This document shows positions 33,702-41,805 of a stretch of 64,000 nucleotides of DNA, one piece after another. Within the stretch, counting starts at the first letter, position 1; the number at the start of each line of letters is the position of its first letter. This DNA comes from an uncultured Lachnoclostridium sp. (GTDB taxonomy: Bacteria; Bacillota; Clostridia; Lachnospirales; Lachnospiraceae), in the NCBI GenBank assembly GCA_944381625.1, contig CALWLW010000001.1, forward strand, positions 248,001 to 312,000. Direction: 5' to 3'. The notes below the pieces were generated by a model. That model made no database searches, had not been told where the DNA came from, and was given only the letters and a program-made list of their open reading frames with translations. Both the position numbers and the translations under genes were made by a program.

Positions 33702-33755
33702 ACATGCAAAAAGTGTGAAACTATTTTATTATTTACGACTCCATTTCGTCCATTC

Positions 33756-34057
33756 TTATACTCCCCGCTCTTTAGGCATATCAAGCGGCACAATCAATAG
33801 TGTTTTTCCCATTGCTGTCAGCAGCTTTAGAACTGCGGATCTGTTTTTCCACTTTCCATCCTTGCAATCACCGACTGCTTTACCCCTGTTATGCTTTCCA
33901 GCTCTCTCTGTGATATGTTCTTTTCTTTTCTGGCTCTTATAACTTCCCCTATCAGAGTTACCATCAAGTCGTTTTCTGCAAGCTCTTCTGCTGTAAAATG
34001 CTCTTTCCGATAACTGCTCCAGTTTTCTCCCAAAGGAGAAACATTCTTTTTATTCAT
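33756..34057 (-). pseudogene. Frameshifted HigA-like XRE antitoxin
   Basis: The first 76 codons (ATG 34057) encode a helix-turn-helix protein of HigA type: EVIRARKEKNISQRELESIT then GVKQSVIARMESGKTDPQ. A stop follows at once, but another frame continues with VLKLLTAMGKTLLIVPL and ends DMPKERGV at 33756-33758. That is the usual C terminus of this family, so a small deletion with frameshift at about 33827-33835 has broken the gene. Its start overlaps the end of the higB remnant, as in intact higBA pairs. A palindromic operator is still present upstream. Confidence 0.8.
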
Positions 34058-34241
34058 AGTCTCTACTCCTCTCCTTAAAATCTTCCATCATTTTTTTGCT
34101 TTCTCAATTTCTCTTCTGGGAGTTTTTTGTGTACTTTTATTCTGGCATCCTTGCTTTTTAAAGATTTTTCTCCAATTTATCAAGATATTCTTTAACTGGC
34201 TGTTTCCCGTTTGTATCTTGGTAGAAAAAGATCTCATACAT
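34050..34241 (-). pseudogene. Internally deleted HigB-like toxin (phage Gp49-like)
   Basis: From ATG 34241 the frame reads MYEIFFYQDTNGKQPVKEY, the usual HigB N terminus, then stops after a lost base. A second frame reads SKDARIK, and a third gives the usual C terminus TQKTPRREIEKAKKMMEDF up to TAA at 34050-34052. The middle of the protein (roughly 60 residues compared with the family) is missing. The toxin is therefore inactive. The stop overlaps the ATG region of the antitoxin remnant. Confidence 0.78.
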
Positions 34242-34266
34242 TCACTTATCCCCTTTACTTGATATT

Positions 34267-34295
34267 ATGATGGCTTATAAGCTATCATTTGTCAA
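34267..34295 (-). promoter_or_regulatory. Relict higBA promoter and operator
   Basis: On the minus strand TTGACA (34295-34290) is followed by a 22-bp palindrome (34267-34288) with one mismatch, suited to a HigA-type dimer. The region 34300-34500 shows no gene that I can support. Confidence 0.55.
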
Positions 34296-34514
34296 TGTAA
34301 AATAAAAAGGATCTAAAACCGGTTGTTTTCAAATTATAACAAAAAGAAAGACCTTCAAAATCTATCAGAAAAATTACTGATGTCAAATTGAACAGAGTAT
34401 GGTACAATTCATCATGTCCGCTTCATTTCAAAAGGGCATTTTCTGGACAAATGGTGTGACAGTCCTGGGGTTGTCACAAAGACGTTCCGCAGGACAAAAA
34501 GATTTTATGGGATA

Positions 34515-34543
34515 TTGCTTTTCAGAATTGCGTATGCTATAAT
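34515..34543 (+). promoter_or_regulatory. Promoter of antisense RNA, type I module copy 2
   Basis: TTGCTT, a 17-bp spacer and TATAAT, identical to the copy 1 promoter. Confidence 0.8.
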
Positions 34544-34549
34544 GCCAGT

Positions 34550-34638
34550 AGGCAAAAGGTAAACAGAGTATCGGTAACTCAAAGAGCGAAGCCCCCGACC
34601 GTGCTGCAACACAGTCGAGGGCTTCTTCTTTTCTTTTT
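34550..34638 (+). ncRNA. Putative antitoxin RNA, type I module copy 2
   Basis: The RNA would run from about 34550 to the T-rich tail after the hairpin at 34588-34603/34610-34625. The stem differs from copy 1 by a compensatory A-T to G-C change at stem position 10, and keeps the same two C-A positions that are G-U on the other strand. The 5' part differs strongly from copy 1, so each RNA may be specific for its own toxin mRNA. Confidence 0.68.
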
Positions 34639-34661
34639 ACGGTGGCAAAGCACCCACCAGG

Positions 34662-34760
34662 CTATTTGTCGTCCTTGTCCTTTCTGTCTAGCCATTTACA
34701 GATGAGGTGGCAAGCCACACCTGCTCCAACAGAAATAACAAAGGTAAACAGTAGTTCGAT
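34662..34760 (-). CDS. Small hydrophobic peptide, putative type I toxin (copy 2), start codon ATC
   Basis: This 32-codon frame aligns end to end with copy 1: LLFTFVISVGAGVACHLICK followed by WLDRKDKDDK. The codon aligned with the copy 1 GTG start is ATC (34760-34758), 8 nt after the same AGGAGGTGA site. An in-frame GTG at 34769 lies inside the ribosome site and a CTG lies three codons further in. Either a rare ATC or CTG start is used, giving very low expression, or the toxin is silenced. A TATAAT -10 lies at 34813-34808. The leader keeps the CCCG-GCAA-CGGG hairpin. Confidence 0.6.
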   Translation of the reverse strand: MELLFTFVISVGAGVACHLICKWLDRKDKDDK

Positions 34761-34873
34761 AACTCTCACCTCCTCCCGTTGCCGGGTATCGGTAGGACAA
34801 CACCCAAATTATACCACAGCATTTTCGACACCGCCATATCTTTTCCGCCAAAGGCTCCTGACAAAAAAATCAA

Positions 34874-35002
34874 CCCCATTTTCTTTATTTCCTCGACAAA
34901 ACACTCTGCCGCTGTATGATACCTATGAATCCTGCGCGGGTAATTATTTATCCAGTCCTCCACTGCCTGTATCTCCTTCTCTGTTTTTTTATCAAAATTC
35001 AT
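34874..35002 (-). pseudogene. IS30-like transposase C-terminal remnant
   Basis: About 43 codons read DKKTEKEIQAVEDWINNYPR and RIHRYHTAAECFVEEIKK, resembling the end of IS30-family transposases (R-P-R-K-x-L-G-Y-x-T-P-A-E-x-F pattern). The rest of the gene and any terminal inverted repeats are absent. It adjoins the type I module copy 2. Confidence 0.5.
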
Positions 35003-35011
35003 ATCCTAACC

Positions 35012-35045
35012 AAAAAAATTCCGGAAGCCGCTCGGACTCCCGGAA
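35012..35045 (-). terminator. Terminator downstream of queA
   Basis: TTCCGG (35040-35045 side) pairs with CCGGAA (35019-35024 side) with partial extension, followed on the minus strand by seven T (35018-35012). It ends the leftward pheS-pheT-cotH-queA transcript. Confidence 0.65.
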
Positions 35046-35076
35046 CTCTATTACTTCACAAATGTAACATTTTGTG

Positions 35077-36102
35077 TCAAATTATTAACATCGCATCTCC
35101 AAAACTGAAGAACCGGTACCGTTCTTTCACCGCTTCTTCATAAGCCGCCATGATCTGATCTCTTCCCGCGAACGCCGACACCAGCATCATCAGCGTGGAT
35201 TCCGGCAGATGGAAATTGGTGATCAGGGCGTCGATCATCCGGAACCGGTAGCCCGGATAGATAAAGATATCTGTCCAGCCGCTTCCTGCTTTCAGGACGC
35301 CTTCTTCCGAAGACGCCGACTCCAGCGTGCGGCAGCTTGTGGTGCCTACGGCGATCACGCGTCCGCCCTGTGCCTTGGTCCGGTTGATCAGTTCCGCCTG
35401 GTCCTCTTCCACCACATAATATTCCGAGTGCATATGATGCTCCTGGATATTTTCCACTTTCACCGGGCGGAACGTCCCCAGACCCACATGGAGCGTCACA
35501 TGGGCGATATGCACGCCCATCTCTTCAATCCGGCGTAAAAGCTCCGGCGTGAAATGGAGACCCGCGGTGGGCGCTGCGGCGGAACCGTCATGTTTGGCAT
35601 AGACGGTCTGGTAACGGTTCTTATCCTTCAGCTGGTGGGTAATATAGGGAGGCAGCGGCATCTGCCCCAGCTGATCCAGAATCTCCTCAAAGATTCCTTC
35701 ATACTCGAAGCGGATCAGCCGGTTGCCGTCCTCCACCACGTCCACCACTTCCCCTTTCAGGAGTCCGCCTCCAAAGAGAATCCTCGCGCCGGGGCGGGCT
35801 TTCTTGCCGGGTTTCACCAGCGTCTCCCAGACATTTCCTTCTTTTCTTTTCAGGAGCAGCACCTCGATTCCTGCTCCGGTTCCTTCTTTTTCACCCATGA
35901 GACGCGCCGGGATCACCTTTGTGTCGTTGACCACCAGGCAGTCTCCAGGCCTCAGGTACTCCACAATATCCCGGAAGATCCGATGTTCCCGCTCCCCGGT
36001 CTCCCGATTCAACACCAGCAGACGGGAGGAGGAACGTTCCTCCAGGGGATCCTGAGCGATCAGTTCCTGTGGAAGATCGTAATAAAAATCATGTAAATTC
36101 AT
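35077..36102 (-). CDS. queA: S-adenosylmethionine:tRNA ribosyltransferase-isomerase
   Basis: This 341-residue enzyme transfers and rearranges the ribosyl part of SAM onto 7-aminomethyl-7-deazaguanine in tRNA to make epoxyqueuosine. Family motifs are complete: [89 protein letters not shown] and [18 protein letters not shown]. The length is normal. It follows the CotH-like gene by 12 nt. No other queuosine gene (tgt, yajC) is next to it here. Confidence 0.95.
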   Translation of the reverse strand: MNLHDFYYDLPQELIAQDPLEERSSSRLLVLNRETGEREHRIFRDIVEYLRPGDCLVVNDTKVIPARLMGEKEGTGAGIEVLLLKRKEGNVWETLVKPGKKARPGARILFGGGLLKGEVVDVVEDGNRLIRFEYEGIFEEILDQLGQMPLPPYITHQLKDKNRYQTVYAKHDGSAAAPTAGLHFTPELLRRIEEMGVHIAHVTLHVGLGTFRPVKVENIQEHHMHSEYYVVEEDQAELINRTKAQGGRVIAVGTTSCRTLESASSEEGVLKAGSGWTDIFIYPGYRFRMIDALITNFHLPESTLMMLVSAFAGRDQIMAAYEEAVKERYRFFSFGDAMLII

Positions 36103-36114
36103 TGTTTCCCTCTG

Positions 36115-37884
36115 TCATTCTAATGTTCCGTATGAAATGTGTATGCCGAAAAGCTCCTGCAGCTCCTGCGCGATCAGGGCGGGACGCCTCTCAACAAAAT
36201 CATAGATCACTTCTTTGTTCTGCTCCACTTCGTCCATATCCAGCGTATAGGTCTCATCTACGCTCTGTTTATAGGCAAAGCTCTCTTCCAGTTCTCCGTC
36301 CCGCTCCGCACACAGCTGTTCCATGGCGGCGCGTACTTTCTCCGGCGTAAAATAGTCCTGAATACAGGTTTCCATGTATTCTGCAAACTTCTCCTGCATA
36401 TCCTGTCTCCGCATGACGGCTCCGAACAGGCTGGCCTCGTCCATCACCTGAGCGATGGTAAGCCAGTCCTCTTCCGGTTCATTGTAGATATTGAACCCCG
36501 CCTCCATATCGTAATACAGATAGCGCCACCGTCCGTCCATATGTCCCGGACCGTAGCTCCCATTAGAGCTGTAATAGCGGTACAGTTTCACATTGTTCAG
36601 CGGCCAGTCCCAGTTGCCGATATAGGTCTCGATGGCGTGGTACTGGATCAGGCTCTCCATGTCGATCAGACTGCACAGCTCCTGAAAGATTCTGTCATCC
36701 GTCAGATCCTTCTCCGCGTAGGCGGCCACATCCCGATAGTCCATGGCGGCTTTCTGCGCCTCCAGATCCGTATCCGCCGTTTCCACGCCGCCTTCCGGCT
36801 GTGACCCCTCCGCAGCGCCGGAATACCGCTCCCTTCTCGAAGCAATGACACTTGCCGTAGGACTGTCCGCCCGCAGGGTCACGATCTCATAATGATCGCT
36901 GTACTGCAAAAGCCCGTAATTTTCCTCCATGTAGAGATCATCGTAGACCTCCTGCAGCCATTCAAAATTATAGTAGGAACCGTTCAGCCATACGGAAGCC
37001 GGCGCTACGGATTTGGAGTCGATGCCGTCGATCTGGCTGCACAGACGCTGAAACAGTTCTTCCCGGAACAGGGTCACGCTTTTATCGAAACCGTGGGCCC
37101 TGACCACCAGCCGCTCATAGCTGTCCTGCAGTTCCTCTCCCCCGGCGGGATAGTTGTCGGAGAACAGCGGATAGTCAAATACGTCCTCTCCGTATTCGTC
37201 CCTGGCATATAATTTGAAGGATTTATAATAATACTGCCGGCTGGCGTTTCCGAAGATACGCATCCCCGCGTCCTGGGACACCAGCACTTCTCCGTCCGGC
37301 GACAGGATCTCCACATATACATCCCGCTCCCAGTCTTTTCCTCTCTGGGTGAAATTGGCCGGCTGGGTCAGCTTGTTGGATATATATTCTTCACTGTTCC
37401 GGTATTCGTCCCGTATCTTTCCCTCCACCATGATCCCGTACTCATAATCATACAGATTATAGGGGTCGCTGGTCAGACATACAATATAAGTACTGAACCT
37501 GTCCCGGATCGTCTGCAGATTCTCCGCATAGAAATAAGTGCGGGTAAAGATATCTCCCCACACACCGGCTGCTTCATTGTATGTACCTGCCCTCACCACA
37601 CAGCACTGTACCTCTTCCGAGGCCTGCATGGTAATGGCGCCTTCATATAGAGAACTGTCCAGGGTCGGAATACTCCCATCCAGCGTATAATAGATGGGCA
37701 GGCCCGCCTGATTGGACAGTTCCACTCTCAGATCCCCTGCCACAAAGGAATTCTCTTCCGAAACAGCGATGCCAGCCATGGTGGATACGGCATCCGCCTC
37801 CCGGGAACTCTTAAACGCCAATATCAGAAGCATCCAGGATGCCGCCAATAGAAGCAGCACCCTGGTACTTTTCCAATGATTCAT
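36115..37884 (-). CDS. CotH kinase family protein
   Basis: This 589-residue protein has an N-terminal signal/anchor helix (about residues 8-24), a chitobiase-type beta domain (LPIYYTLDGSIPT, 60-75) and a CotH kinase domain (GIMVEGKIRDEY, MRIFGNASRQYYYKSFKLYA, WLNGSYYNFEWLQEVYDD, NWDWPLNNVKLYRYY, WRYLYYDMEAGFN). CotH of Bacillus phosphorylates spore-coat proteins; extracellular relatives are widespread and mostly uncharacterised. The gene lies 13 nt after pheT and before queA, so it seems to be carried in a housekeeping operon under the Phe T-box. Whether it is spore-related cannot be decided here. Confidence 0.85.
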   Translation of the reverse strand: MNHWKSTRVLLLLAASWMLLILAFKSSREADAVSTMAGIAVSEENSFVAGDLRVELSNQAGLPIYYTLDGSIPTLDSSLYEGAITMQASEEVQCCVVRAGTYNEAAGVWGDIFTRTYFYAENLQTIRDRFSTYIVCLTSDPYNLYDYEYGIMVEGKIRDEYRNSEEYISNKLTQPANFTQRGKDWERDVYVEILSPDGEVLVSQDAGMRIFGNASRQYYYKSFKLYARDEYGEDVFDYPLFSDNYPAGGEELQDSYERLVVRAHGFDKSVTLFREELFQRLCSQIDGIDSKSVAPASVWLNGSYYNFEWLQEVYDDLYMEENYGLLQYSDHYEIVTLRADSPTASVIASRRERYSGAAEGSQPEGGVETADTDLEAQKAAMDYRDVAAYAEKDLTDDRIFQELCSLIDMESLIQYHAIETYIGNWDWPLNNVKLYRYYSSNGSYGPGHMDGRWRYLYYDMEAGFNIYNEPEEDWLTIAQVMDEASLFGAVMRRQDMQEKFAEYMETCIQDYFTPEKVRAAMEQLCAERDGELEESFAYKQSVDETYTLDMDEVEQNKEVIYDFVERRPALIAQELQELFGIHISYGTLE

Positions 37885-37897
37885 TATTTTCTCCGTA

Positions 37898-40342
37898 TTA
37901 CTGGGTTCTCAGTTCCGCGCCCATCTTCTTTCCAAGCTTTTTCATCACCTGGTTCGCCGCGCTCTCGATCTCCTGGGAGGTCAGCGTCTTTTCATCCGAA
38001 CCGATGGTCAGACGGATCGTCACGGACTTTTTGCCTTTGGGAATCTGTTTTCCCCGGTACTCGTCCACGAAGGAAGCGTCCTTCAAAAGCGCGCTGGCCT
38101 TTTTCTGACCCACGATGGCGTCGTAAATATCGTTCCACACCGCGCCGGAATCGAACAGCATGGAGATATCGTAATCGGTCTCCGGGTACTCCGCCAGATG
38201 TGCGAACTTATTGGTTCTGGATTTCAGCGGCTTCAGTTTCGTGGCGTCCAGCTCAAAAAGCATGACGGAAAGGTTCTTGATGCCGCATTCCATGGAAACC
38301 TTCTTGGCCATGAGCCCCATATCGCCGACTTTTTCCTCTCCCAGATAAATATTCAGCCAGACCACGTGATCCGCCCACAGGGGTTTTTCTTCTTTCCGGA
38401 ACGTGAACGCCTCCATGTGGGTGTAACGGGGCATATATTCCAGCACGCCTTTGGTCTCCCGGAAAAGCCCACTCACATCTTTTACGCTGCTGGCGAACGC
38501 CGCTCCGATATGCCTGCGCTGCTCCGGCAGAGACTCGGTGCTGTCATAGGGAGAGCTGTAGTTTTTGTCAAAAAATACCTGCGCTTCTTCAAAAATTGAG
38601 AAGTCATTGAAATAGCGCTCGTTCTTGGCCACCGCTTCGCACAGGTTCGGAAGCAGGGAAGAACGGATACAGCTCAGATCCGGCGCCGGCGGCGTGGACA
38701 GCTTCAGGACGCCCTCCGTGCTCTGCAGAACCGCGTTCACATACACGTCGTTCATCCAGGGGTAGGTATAGATTTCCTGCAGTCCGCAGCGGACGGCAAG
38801 ATACTCTTTGATATTTCTTATAAGGCTCTTATCCTTCTGGTTGATAGCGCCTGTGAACGCTGTGGTGAACGCCGTGGCCTGGAAATTGTCATAGCCGTAC
38901 ATCCTGGCCACCTCCTCCATCACGTCGTCCTTGATGGAGATGTCGCCGGTGGACCGCCAGGACGGCGCGGTCACATGCATGGACGCCCCGTTCATCTCCA
39001 CCTGGAAGCCAAGCCGTTCCAGACAGCCCCGGATCTCTTCGTCTGTGAGATGCTTTCCGAGGCGTTTCTCCAGCCAGGTCAGATCCACGTCGATCTCAGA
39101 ATTCTCAAGCTTTTTCACATACTGGTCGCAGTATCCCGTCACCTGAAGCTCCGGGTATAATTCCTGGAAATACTGCATGGACAGGGCCAGCGCCTGGTCG
39201 CAGCGGTCCGGATCAATGGATTTTTCGTATCTGGAAGACGCCTCTGTACGGGTATCGTAACGCAGCGCCGCCCTGCGGATGCCTGCGGCCTCGAAGTTGG
39301 CCACCTCCAGAATCACACGCGTGGTCTTGGGAAGGATGGAATCCTTGGCTCCGCCCATAACGCCGGCCAGCGCCACCGGCCCTTCGGAATCGGTGATGAC
39401 CAGATCGTCCGGATTCAGGTCGATCTCTTTCTCGTTTAACAGCACCAGCTTTTCGCCTTCCGCTGCGTGCCGGACCACAATATGGTCCGTGATGTTGTCC
39501 GCGTCAAAGGCATGGGTGGGGTTTCCAGTGGCCAGCATCACATAGTTCGTAATATCCACCAGAGCGTTGATGGGACGCATGCCCACTTTCCAGATTCTGC
39601 TCTGCATCTGGTACGGGGACGGCTTTACCTCCACGCCGGACATCTCCACGCCGATATATCTTCTGCACCGGTCCGGGTTCAGGATCTCCACCTTAAAATC
39701 AGACTGCACATCCGTCTCAAAAGGCTTGATTGCTTTCAGCTCCAGATTGTACAGCGCCGCGATCTCCCGGGCGATCCCGTAGTGTCCCCACAGATCAGGC
39801 CTGTTTGTCATGGATTTGTTGTCGATCTCCAGCAGGACGTCGTTCATGTCCAGCGCGTCGGCCAGCGGAGTACCCGCGGGAACGTCAAAATCCGACAGAT
39901 CAAGAATCTCCGCTTCCTGGGACGCCGGGAACAGATCTCCCAGTCCGATCTCGTCGGAAGCGCAGATCATGCCGAAGGATTCCACGCCGCGCAGTTTGGA
40001 ATTTTTAATCACCACCGGCTCTCCTTCTCCGTGCCAGCGGACTACCGCGCCCGGACAGGAAACGGCCACACGCATGCCTTCCTCCAGGTTGATGCCGCCG
40101 CAGACGATATCTTTGATCTCCCCGTTCCCGATATCCACCTTGCAGACTCTTAACTTGTCCGCGTTGGGATGGGGCTCGATCTTCTCAATCACACCCACAA
40201 CCATATGATCGAAACGGCGGGCCAGGAACTCCACATCCTCCACTTCCACCGTGGACATGGTCAGGTCGTATGCCAGTTTTTTCAGATCCATATCCTCCGG
40301 GATATTTACAAAATCTTTCATCCACGATAATGATAATTTCAT
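37898..40342 (-). CDS. pheT: Phenylalanyl-tRNA synthetase beta subunit
   Basis: This 814-residue subunit has the usual domain series: EMAP/tRNA-binding domain (about 40-150, VVGVIEKIEPHPNADKLRVC), B3/4 editing domain (about 210-390, LVDITNYVMLATGNPTHAFD), B5 (about 400-475), the catalytic-like core and the C-terminal FDX-ACB anticodon domain (LAEYPETDYDISMLFDSG through VTIRLTIGSDEKTLTSQEI). The length is normal for the bacterial long form. It starts 10 nt after pheS with GGAGAG upstream. Confidence 0.96.
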   Translation of the reverse strand: MKLSLSWMKDFVNIPEDMDLKKLAYDLTMSTVEVEDVEFLARRFDHMVVGVIEKIEPHPNADKLRVCKVDIGNGEIKDIVCGGINLEEGMRVAVSCPGAVVRWHGEGEPVVIKNSKLRGVESFGMICASDEIGLGDLFPASQEAEILDLSDFDVPAGTPLADALDMNDVLLEIDNKSMTNRPDLWGHYGIAREIAALYNLELKAIKPFETDVQSDFKVEILNPDRCRRYIGVEMSGVEVKPSPYQMQSRIWKVGMRPINALVDITNYVMLATGNPTHAFDADNITDHIVVRHAAEGEKLVLLNEKEIDLNPDDLVITDSEGPVALAGVMGGAKDSILPKTTRVILEVANFEAAGIRRAALRYDTRTEASSRYEKSIDPDRCDQALALSMQYFQELYPELQVTGYCDQYVKKLENSEIDVDLTWLEKRLGKHLTDEEIRGCLERLGFQVEMNGASMHVTAPSWRSTGDISIKDDVMEEVARMYGYDNFQATAFTTAFTGAINQKDKSLIRNIKEYLAVRCGLQEIYTYPWMNDVYVNAVLQSTEGVLKLSTPPAPDLSCIRSSLLPNLCEAVAKNERYFNDFSIFEEAQVFFDKNYSSPYDSTESLPEQRRHIGAAFASSVKDVSGLFRETKGVLEYMPRYTHMEAFTFRKEEKPLWADHVVWLNIYLGEEKVGDMGLMAKKVSMECGIKNLSVMLFELDATKLKPLKSRTNKFAHLAEYPETDYDISMLFDSGAVWNDIYDAIVGQKKASALLKDASFVDEYRGKQIPKGKKSVTIRLTIGSDEKTLTSQEIESAANQVMKKLGKKMGAELRTQ

Positions 40343-40352
40343 CTTTTCTCTC

Positions 40353-41390
40353 CTATCTGAACTGTTTCAGGAATCTTAAATCAGCGCTGTGGAACAGTCT
40401 CACATCATCCACGCCGTAGCGCATCATGACCAGCCTGTCCAGACCAATATTTACATAGAAACCGGTGTATTCATCCGGATCAAGTCCCGCCGCCCGCAGT
40501 ACGTTGGGATGCGGCGAACCGCCCGGCATGACCTCGATCCAGCCCACATGCTTGCACACGCTGCATCCTTTCCCGCCGCAGACCTGGCACTCCATGTCAA
40601 TCTCAAATCCCGGCTCCACAAACGGGAAAAAGCCGGAGCGCATCCTTACCGGCACATCCGTTCCGAACACTTTGCTCAGGATGCTTTTGATCATCACTTT
40701 TCCCGACGTAAACGTAATGTCCTTGTCCACGATCAGCGCCTCATACTGGAAAAACGCCCTCTCGTGGTGGGAGTCTGTGGTCTCGTTCCGGTAAACCCGG
40801 CCCGGATATACAAAACGGTACGGCGGCTTATGTGTCTGCATATAACGGACGCTTCCCCCGGTCAGATGCGGGCGAAGACAGAGCTTTTCGTTGGTGCTGC
40901 CGCTGTCATGCCCTTCGATCCAGTAGGTATCCATGCTCTCCCTTGCTGGATGGTTCTGAGGAAAGTTCAGCTTGTCGAACGCGTACATCTCGCTGGTAAT
41001 CTCGTCTTCTTCAAAGATCTCAAATCCCATGGACCGGAACGCGTCGTTCAGATCATAGCACATCTGGGTGATGGGATGGAGCCCGCCTCCAGGCGGCAGC
41101 GTTCCCGGAACAGAGCAGTCAAAATCCGGGGATACCTCCGAAGCCTTCAGCTTCAGTTCCATCCGCTTTGCGTCGATCAGTTCCGTGACCTGATTCTTGG
41201 CCTGGTTCAACAATTTTCCCATCTCGGGGCGGAGCGCCGCGTCCAGGCTGGGAAGCTCCTTCATCAGAAGACTTAAAGATCCCTGCTTTCCGATATATGC
41301 GCTCTTCACGTTCTGCAGCTCGTTCTCGTTGGCCGCTTCAGAAATTTTTGTTTTTACTTCTGATAAAATGCCGTTGATTTTATCTTTCAT
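40353..41390 (-). CDS. pheS: Phenylalanyl-tRNA synthetase alpha subunit
   Basis: This 345-residue catalytic subunit has an N-terminal coiled coil (ELQNVKSAYIGKQGSLSLLM) and class II motifs: GLHPITQMCYDLNDAF, HPARESMDTYWIEG, YPGRVYRNETTDSHHERAFFQYE (motif 2), PGFEIDMECQVCGGKGCSVC with GIGLDRLVMMRYG-like motif 3 (NIGLDRLVMMRYGVDDVR). The ATG at 41390 has AAAGGAG upstream; a longer in-frame start at 41465 would lie inside the T-box terminator. An extra CxxCxxxxC-type cluster (CQVCGGKGCSVC) is typical of this lineage. Confidence 0.95.
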   Translation of the reverse strand: MKDKINGILSEVKTKISEAANENELQNVKSAYIGKQGSLSLLMKELPSLDAALRPEMGKLLNQAKNQVTELIDAKRMELKLKASEVSPDFDCSVPGTLPPGGGLHPITQMCYDLNDAFRSMGFEIFEEDEITSEMYAFDKLNFPQNHPARESMDTYWIEGHDSGSTNEKLCLRPHLTGGSVRYMQTHKPPYRFVYPGRVYRNETTDSHHERAFFQYEALIVDKDITFTSGKVMIKSILSKVFGTDVPVRMRSGFFPFVEPGFEIDMECQVCGGKGCSVCKHVGWIEVMPGGSPHPNVLRAAGLDPDEYTGFYVNIGLDRLVMMRYGVDDVRLFHSADLRFLKQFR

Positions 41391-41412
41391 TATGATTCTC
41401 CTTTCGAAATGT

Positions 41413-41660
41413 AAAAAACATCGCCACCTGCTACTTGCAAGGGACGATGTAAATCGCGGTACCACCCTATTTCAGAGTATCTTCCAACCATACTCTGCAC
41501 TCCATTTGTGTATTTGCCTGTTACACGGACATCCGGCTTAACGCAAAACGCTTTTCGTCGGAAGGCTCCCATACTGAAACTTCCAGAAGATTCGCGCGGA
41601 ATGCTTGCAGCCGGCGGCACTCCGTCTCTGGATCGCTGGTTCTCCTGTACTCACGTATGT
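41413..41660 (-). promoter_or_regulatory. T-box riboswitch (tRNA-Phe) before pheS
   Basis: The T-box sequence AGGGTGGTACCGCG lies at 41468-41455 on the minus strand. It is followed by a terminator hairpin with a six-T tail (41418-41413). A TTC triplet at 41578-41576 followed by A, in a stem-I-like loop, is the likely specifier for phenylalanine. Uncharged tRNA-Phe should favour antitermination and raise pheST expression. Confidence 0.88.
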
Positions 41661-41680
41661 TCACTGCCTGAACTTAGATG

Positions 41681-41709
41681 ATTATGGCATAAAATATGAT
41701 TTTTGTCAA
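41681..41709 (-). promoter_or_regulatory. Promoter of the pheST T-box leader
   Basis: On the minus strand TTGACA (41709-41704), a 17-bp spacer and CATAAT (41686-41681). Confidence 0.8.
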
Positions 41710-41735
41710 TAAATACGCAAAATTCCTGCTTTTCA

Positions 41736-41763
41736 TTGACAGGCCCGGGAAATGGTTTAAAAT
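41736..41763 (+). promoter_or_regulatory. Promoter of the PRD activator gene
   Basis: TTGACA (41736-41741), a 16-bp spacer and TAAAAT (41758-41763), about 45 nt before the ATG at 41806. It is back to back with the pheST promoter. Confidence 0.6.
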
Positions 41764-41805
41764 AAAAGTCAGTGCTGATTACATATAGATAAGGGGGACG
41801 TCCGG

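Noticed and set aside
33497..33793. 98-codon minus-strand frame
   Set aside because: It runs antisense through the gene fragment and terminators and has no coding features.
33000..35010. Integrated prophage or conjugative element
   Set aside because: No integrase, relaxase or phage structural genes; only toxin-antitoxin modules and one small transposase remnant.
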